Shown here: positions 18,746 to 24,283 of the stretch, in pieces | Numbering within the stretch: position 1 is the first letter of the stretch | Layout: each line of letters opens with the position of its first letter | Notes under the pieces: model-generated | Told to the model about the DNA's origin: nothing | Database searches by the model: none | Seen by the model: only the letters and a program-made list of their open reading frames with translations | Position numbers and translations under genes: made by a program | NCBI GenBank assembly: GCA_905250885.1 | Contig: CAJNOQ010002450.1 | Span: 1 to 24,283 of the forward strand | Source of the DNA: Didymodactylos carnosus | Lineage: Eukaryota; Rotifera; Eurotatoria; Philodinida; Philodinidae | Length of the DNA stretch: 24,283 nucleotides | Reading direction: 5' to 3'

Positions 18746-19684
18746 TGGTAATAGTTTCGTGTTTTTTTGTTTCTCATTGTATATAGAAATGTGTGGTTTT
18801 GTATAATTTTATTTTTCTGATTTATTCATTCTATCTCTGCGAACATAAACAATAGATAATAGGACGTTGCTACAATTTATTTTCAAATAATTAAGAACTA
18901 TGAACTGTTAGTTTATTAACATGATTGTATCTGTTGGTGTTCTACCGTTGTAATGTATCGCTACTATATCATTGTTCGCTCAAATTTTAGCGAACACTGG
19001 CTTTGCTTAGAATCACAGAATAAATGTATAATTTCAACTTACAGCTAACGTTTTTTGCCTAATGTTTCTTTCTGTTTTTTTATAATTGTGAACTTCTAAT
19101 GAACGTTACTGACTTTATGATCTACTCTTTCATATTGTTCATATGGTAGAATAATATTTTCCTAAAGACTTTTTTCAGCCAACAATAAAATACAAATATT
19201 TTAATTCAATAGTAAAGAGTATTCCACTTCGACTGATTTCTCTGATAGAAAAAAGTAAAAATGACAAGACACATTATTATTTATTATCAACTTAAGTTCA
19301 ACTTTGGACTGAACTCTTTTAATATTGAATGTTTTTTTAACTTAATTCTTGTAACTAAGAAGACCTCCGATTCATACTGATTTTGTATTTGTTCTCTATT
19401 ACTTTTATTGCTTCAACTAAAACGGTATACATATTTTGCATTATAAGACAAAAAACAAAAATGTACATCTTTTAAGAATTTTAAGCAGTAATGGATAAAG
19501 AGTTAAAATTAAATATAAATTACATATTACTCTCTCTTACACTGTGTAAACTCTGTTATATAGACACCACATATACACATACACACAAAAATATATATAA
19601 GAAAATAAATAAATAATTAAACTTTCATACAGAAATGAAAAATAATAGTAATGTTTATGATCAAAACAAACGAAACAAATTAAT
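18746..19684. other. Convergent intergenic region (two 3' ends)
   Basis: The DEP-domain gene and the decarboxylase gene end towards each other here. No coding sequence is visible. The stretch is AT-rich, with a short CA/TA-type run near 19563-19600 and an AAATAAATAAAT run near 19604-19615. It presumably holds both 3' untranslated regions. Confidence 0.55.
19019..19024 (+). terminator. Candidate polyadenylation signal of the DEP-domain gene
   Basis: An AATAAA lies about 275 bases past the TAG at 18743-18745 and is followed by a T/G-rich stretch. It is plausible by position, and the hexamer alone is weak evidence in AT-rich DNA. Confidence 0.35.
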
Positions 19685-19690
19685 TTTATT
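19685..19690 (-). terminator. AATAAA overlapping the decarboxylase stop codon
   Basis: Read on the minus strand, the codons GAA TAA AAT contain AATAAA, so the stop codon itself lies within a polyadenylation hexamer. If used, cleavage would leave only a 3' UTR of a few tens of bases. Other TTTATT matches further downstream (for example near 19277) are alternatives. Confidence 0.3.
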
Positions 19691-22600
19691 CTTCTAATTC
19701 TCCATCACTATTAACCGTTTCCAAAATTGATACAGTTCGTGCTAAATAACGTTCTGAAGATGAACGAGCTCTAGGACCATTTGCATCGCTCTGCATTCGT
19801 TTTCGAGTACGTGGATTGGCTAATGACGCTTGACGGGATATTTGTGACAATGTGCGTTTTGGTAAATATAATTTGGCATCTGAAACCATTCGTGTAAACA
19901 TGGCACGTGGACGTTTATTGATTAGAGCTGTTTTTTCAAACGTAACTTTTGGTTTTGTCGGTGTTAATGGTTGTTGTTGAGGCACAGAAGGGACAACGGC
20001 AGCCGTGGAATTTGTTAATATTTGATCGGGTATATTTGTTTCATCTGAGACAGCTGTTGTTGGTTCCGGTGTGTCACCAATTGTTGATGTAGATGGTGGC
20101 ACTTTTGATAATAAATCTAGAGAATCACTGGATGTAGATGAGAGACGACCACCACGCATCGCCTTATATTCTTGAATAACATCATTGGCATGCGTTTGAA
20201 TTATATCAAATGCTACACGCATATCATCATCAGTAGCATATTTTGAACAAACAGCAAAACGAATTATGTAAAGTTCTTTAACCATTGATGGGACCATATG
20301 AATTTTACCAGAATCATTCAATGATAATAGCAATTTCTGACTAAGCTTGTTGCTACCCTAAAGTAAAGAAAAAAAAATAGACATTAAATATTAACATAAA
20401 CATGAATTCTGTCTGCCAAGCCACTCGCATACAAACAGTTGAAATCTCTAAACTAGTTGTGAGATCTATTTTAACTTACAATCAATCGAAAACAGACTAA
20501 GCCAAGTGTTACATCTCCAATTATTTCAAAACGATTGTCCTTTCTTATCAACACTTCAAAAACTTTAGCTAATCGACAATGCTGAAAAGATAAAATTGTA
20601 TATGAAATTTGCAAGAAATTTTTTCTTTGATAAAGCATACTTCTCGAACATAGTGGCGTAAACCAGTAACACCATAACTACGAATTGTAAACCATAATTT
20701 TAATGCACGAAAACGACGACTGAGGGCAACTCCCCAATGCTATAAAAAAATATCAATTATAAACTTCTTATAATTAAGAGAAAGTAGTATCGAACAGTTA
20801 TAACATACACGATAATCAACTGCTTTTTGTGCATGTTTATGTTGTAAGTAGAGTGGATCTACAGACATTGCATTTATTAATGCAAATTTATCTCGTACCC
20901 TAAACGAAAGATATATTTCAGTCTATACTCAGAACTATAAACTATTTATTACCAAAAACACGAACAGTCGAAGTTCATCAATAACCATTTGTTTGGATTC
21001 GTATTAAAGGAATCCGCATACTAAGAATAGAGCCAAAGTTAAATATTCATGGACAACTTTGTTGTTATGAAACTTACTTGTATGCCTTTCATAAGATAAC
21101 GAAATTCTTCACAAATAAATGCGCTTCCAGCATAGGCACCATCAACATGAAACCATAATTGTTCACGACGGCATATTTCACCAATTTCTTCGAGGTTATC
21201 GTAAGAACAGCATGATGTTGTGCCCAATGTACCAGATACCTTCAAAAATAGTATTGACTGTTATCTTTTTCTTTTTTTAGTAACAACAACCAAATACTTA
21301 CAAAAAAGGGTATTAATCCTTTTTCCTTGTCTACTCTGATCGATTCTTCCAAGACTTTACCACGTAACGAGTAATGTTCATCAACATATAATTGTCGAAC
21401 TTTAATTACAGCGATCAGACCGGCTTTTTCAACACATGAATGTGCCTAAATACGAAGTATTGCGTGCACTCTATAATCGATTGACTATCTACTATTTACC
21501 AGTTTTGATGTATAAGCCACCAGTTTCGATAACACTTGCCCGTCTTCAATTAATGGATCTGTTAAACGTTTACTAGCAATTTTTTTTGCACGAGCACATA
21601 ACATGGCTACTAGTACACATTCACTAGCCGAACCCTGGAAGAAAATAAAGAGGAACAGATCTGGACTGCTGGAGGATACACGAAACGAGAGAAAACATAC
21701 CAACAGAACACCTCCACCTTTGTGTCTATTTTTCTTTCCATTTATGATTAATTCATCTTTAACGGCAACGTCTGAAACATCATCATCATTATCAACATCA
21801 CTCAATTCATAGTCCGTGTCTGAATTTGTTTCATCATCGCTATCTTTATAATCACGATTGATATCGAACGGTAAAAATACCCTCGGCAAAGCCATCATTC
21901 GTCCTTAAAATAGAGATGCAAAATGACAATAAACAGCGTTATACTAACGGGTGTTTCAGACTAAATCGATCACTTAGTATTTTGTCTATACCCCAGTTAA
22001 ATTTTATCTCCTAAGTTTTATTGTTTGCTTATAAATACATAATATATATTATTCATCATGCATAGAAGAAATACTGTGAAGTTTCAATCTCGATTACTTT
22101 ACAATCAAAAAACAATTTTTTAGTTTTAGTCCGTCATGGCCGTTTGTTAGCCCTTAAGAAGCTCTACCAAGTGGCTGTATTTCAAACTCTTCATAACCAT
22201 AATCGGTTGTAGGAGAATTTTTTTCTTTTATCAATATCCCCGAAATCAACGTTTTCCAACTGCAATTTTGGTGCAGTTAGAAAAACTTTTATAACTAGGC
22301 GAAAATCGAACCTTTTAAGGTCGGGTTTGCTTTGTCTTAAAGCAAAATAATTCTTCTGTTACATTCGTACGGAGAAAATCTCAAAAAAAAAATATTTTCT
22401 CTCCTTTTCTTGTGTCACGGCAAAAATGACAACAGCCCCGTTTTTTTTGTTAAATTTTAGTACAATCGTCTTTTGTGCCAGAAAAGCACGTTTAAACCGA
22501 ACCTCTGATAGACGAAAAGAAAGACGCCACTTCGGAACACCCGAACTTTCATTCTGATTTCACTTTGACGTATGGCACTGTGTTCAAAAAAAATTTGTTT

Positions 22601-23319
22601 TCCTTGTCTTTTGAATTACAAAGTAATTGAGATTAAAGCTTCACAGTATTTCTTCCATATTCTATTATCTTTATAGTATATAAAAAAATGTTTAGTATAT
22701 TTTTTGTAGAGAATTTCACGACGCATCTTTTAAGAAAACAATATGGCTTAGGGGATAAAATTCAACTGAGAGATGAGCAAAATACTAAGTGACCGATTTA
22801 TTCTGAAATATCCGTTAAAAACTGACTTACCAAGCCAATCGAGCATTATTGTTTCAAGTTCCGTGCATGCTGGACTTGCAGCCCAACTAAAGCCTACAAT
22901 ACCTAAACCAGCAGATAACATTTCACCCAATATTGATGGATAACTATTGCCGGCTGGAAAATAAGCATGAAAACGTGGGTGTTGCCAATGTGTTATCTAG
23001 AGAGAACAGCGGAAAAAAGTAGAATTTTACTTCTTAAAAATCACTTGAAACTTACACCCGGCATTATGGCTATTTCAACATCTTTCATTATGTCATTCCA
23101 TGATTCAGATTCATCGGGTGCATTTTTCGGTAACATTGGACGTAAATAGCCTGGTTCAACTTCAGGTGTAACTCGGCGTTGACTTCATAACACAGAAACA
23201 AAGACAATAATCTGCAACATTGTACATCGCGCAGCAGACTCCTACCTAATATTAGTGAGATAATCAGCAATATAATCGATCATCTCTTTACCTCGAAGAC
23301 GAAATTCATCAGTGTCCAT
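19686..23319 (-). CDS. Tdc: Tyrosine decarboxylase-like group II PLP decarboxylase
   Basis: Twelve exons, from the 5' end: 23246-23319, 23056-23182, 22831-22996, 21701-21903, 21500-21634, 21302-21445, 21078-21239, 20953-21020, 20809-20899, 20641-20739, 20480-20581 and 19686-20357. All introns are GT-AG and all phases close, giving about 680 residues. The PLP sites are H237 (AHSCVEKAG, ring stacking), D316 (HVDGAYAG, pyridine nitrogen) and K348 (NPNKW, Schiff base), with the 79 and 32 residue spacings of DOPA decarboxylase. Blocks such as [39 protein letters not shown] and [12 protein letters not shown] are closest, from memory, to insect tyrosine decarboxylase, which makes tyramine for octopamine synthesis in neurons. 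DOPA or histidine decarboxylase activity cannot be excluded. Oddities are an acidic insert at about 136-184, Leu in GGGVLLGS where Gln is usual, Gly in HVDGAY where Ala is usual, and a 155-residue Ser/Arg-rich tail. The start is the ATG before [12 protein letters not shown], the usual N-terminus. The frame stays open upstream to an acceptor at 23354. Confidence 0.9.
21947..22815. mobile_element. 869 bp inverted-repeat element with TA duplication in decarboxylase intron 3
   Basis: The left end reads ACGGGTGTTTCAGACTAAAT and the inverted right end reads ACGGATATTTCAGAATAAAT. Both continue with CG(A/G)TCACTTAGTATTTTG. Pairing continues imperfectly inward, with a second strong match between 22065-22125 and 22585-22655 around GAAATACTGTGAAG. 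TA flanks the unit on both sides (21945-21946 and 22816-22817), as for Tc1/mariner-type insertion. No transposase frame is visible. A CGGGTGTTCCGAAGTGGCG sequence lies inside on the minus strand near 22530-22550 and resembles a transposon end, so an older insertion may be nested. Confidence 0.82.
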
Positions 23320-24283
23320 TCCAGGAATAAATTGTTGTTTCCGTTCATCACCACTACAAAAAAAAATCGAAAATAATCATGTATCTAGCGAGAAATTAAC
23401 AAAGTGGCTAAATAGAAAAGTAAAAATGAACATGATGTGTTTAACTGTTTATTGATGGCTGATACCATCCTACTTTGTCTTTTTTAAAGCACGTCTGTTA
23501 ATCATTACATTTGGAAGTGCGATTACTGAGCAAGTCAAAAGAATGTTCATCTGTATTATAGAATTTTGTGTTTGTGCTACTTCAGTTATTCTTATGTTTG
23601 GGAATGATGGCCACTATCTCACAGAAGAGAATGAGGACTTCTTAGTCACTAAAATAAGAGACTTTTTTGTATCTTCTGCCAAAAACTTGACTTTTTTTCT
23701 CGCATAGCGTTCATAGCTAATTCATTTTGCTATACACAAAATAAAAAGATTGCTGTTAGTCGATTAAAATAAAAATAATCGATATCTACACTCTTCGAAG
23801 AGACTACGTATGAGTGGAGTGTTTAGTAATGAATGACTTACTAAGACTTTGCGCACGATAAGTATGACTATCAACATAACAAATTGCTTTCTTAACTCTA
23901 TTTATTTATTAAATGAATTCGTAACTGGAGAATTATGTTTTCGAAATTGGTAAATTTAGAGAAATGCTTCTTCAGACAACTAGCATGCAGTTACACGTTG
24001 TGTGTCGGAAAGAGGACAAAAGCACAAAGAAGGACAATGGACGAAATATTTCTTGATCTGTAGTGACGAATATGGTCCGATGTGACTAAAGAACAACGCC
24101 TGCTATTCATCTTTTTGTTTTGGCTCGAAAAGTGAATGAATATACATTGAGAACCATGTTCGTTTTAAGCTGGATCGTATACTATAGTTTTTCCTACAAT
24201 GCCAATAATTAAGAAAGACCAAAATGTTTTTCTTTAAACTAGAAGAACGAGTTCGAAGTGCTGACTAATTACATGAAAATTTA
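23320..24283 (-). other. Upstream region of the decarboxylase gene
   Basis: Thirty-four bases before the ATG (minus strand) a T-run followed by GTAG ends at 23354, a strong splice-acceptor-like site. The reading frame from there to the ATG is open, so an additional upstream coding exon, a 5' UTR intron, or a trans-splice site are all possible. I could not find a matching coding exon between 23355 and the window edge. No other gene is recognisable in this kilobase. Confidence 0.4.

Noticed and set aside
1..24283. CRISPR arrays, bacterial operons, phage or viral genes
   Set aside because: There are no regularly spaced repeats, no ribosome-binding-site-led gene runs and no viral structural or polymerase motifs. 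The introns mark the window as eukaryotic.

Overview
This is an AT-rich nuclear DNA fragment from a small-genome invertebrate. Its three recognisable genes are split by mostly 53-70 bp GT-AG introns, encode animal nervous-system or signalling proteins, and sit among decayed transposon copies. The very short introns, the high AT content and the two neural genes (a Fuseless homologue and a tyrosine decarboxylase homologue) would fit a rotifer, perhaps a bdelloid. That organism guess is an inference and is not proven by any single sequence here.

Layout. The first ~4.5 kb is repeat territory. It holds the 3' end of an unidentified Asn/Ser-rich coding region (3-428), a GGCGTAAC-ended inverted-repeat unit (427-1575), a decayed unidentified coding remnant (1697-2455), and a ~1.7 kb long-arm inverted-repeat element (2793-4496). 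A 627 bp hAT-like element is nested in one arm of the last (3799-4425). After a quiet spacer comes the plus-strand Fuseless homologue (6098-9873), which encodes an eight-pass membrane protein. It has a 500 bp TA-flanked inverted-repeat element (8401-8900) in an intron and two possible in-frame terminal exons. From 9.9 to 17.9 kb I recognise no gene. That interval has a TGACGAA repeat and palindrome cluster, a 186 bp hAT-like element with a perfect 8 bp target duplication, and several short inverted repeats.

The right third carries a short plus-strand DEP-domain gene of four exons (17973-18745). It converges on a twelve-exon minus-strand gene (19686-23319) for a group II pyridoxal-phosphate decarboxylase. 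This protein is closest, from remembered family sequences, to invertebrate tyrosine decarboxylase, the first enzyme of tyramine and octopamine synthesis. It has an acidic insert in its N-terminal half and a ~155-residue Ser/Arg-rich tail. Its one long intron (927 bp) is almost wholly an 869 bp inverted-repeat element, and removing the element leaves a normal 56 bp intron.

The genes are not an operon. Fuseless acts at presynaptic terminals in Drosophila and tyrosine decarboxylase makes a neurotransmitter, so two neighbours have neuronal themes, but nothing in the sequence shows that they are co-regulated. All exon joins were made by hand from splice consensus, reading-frame continuity and family conservation. 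No transcript data or database search was available.
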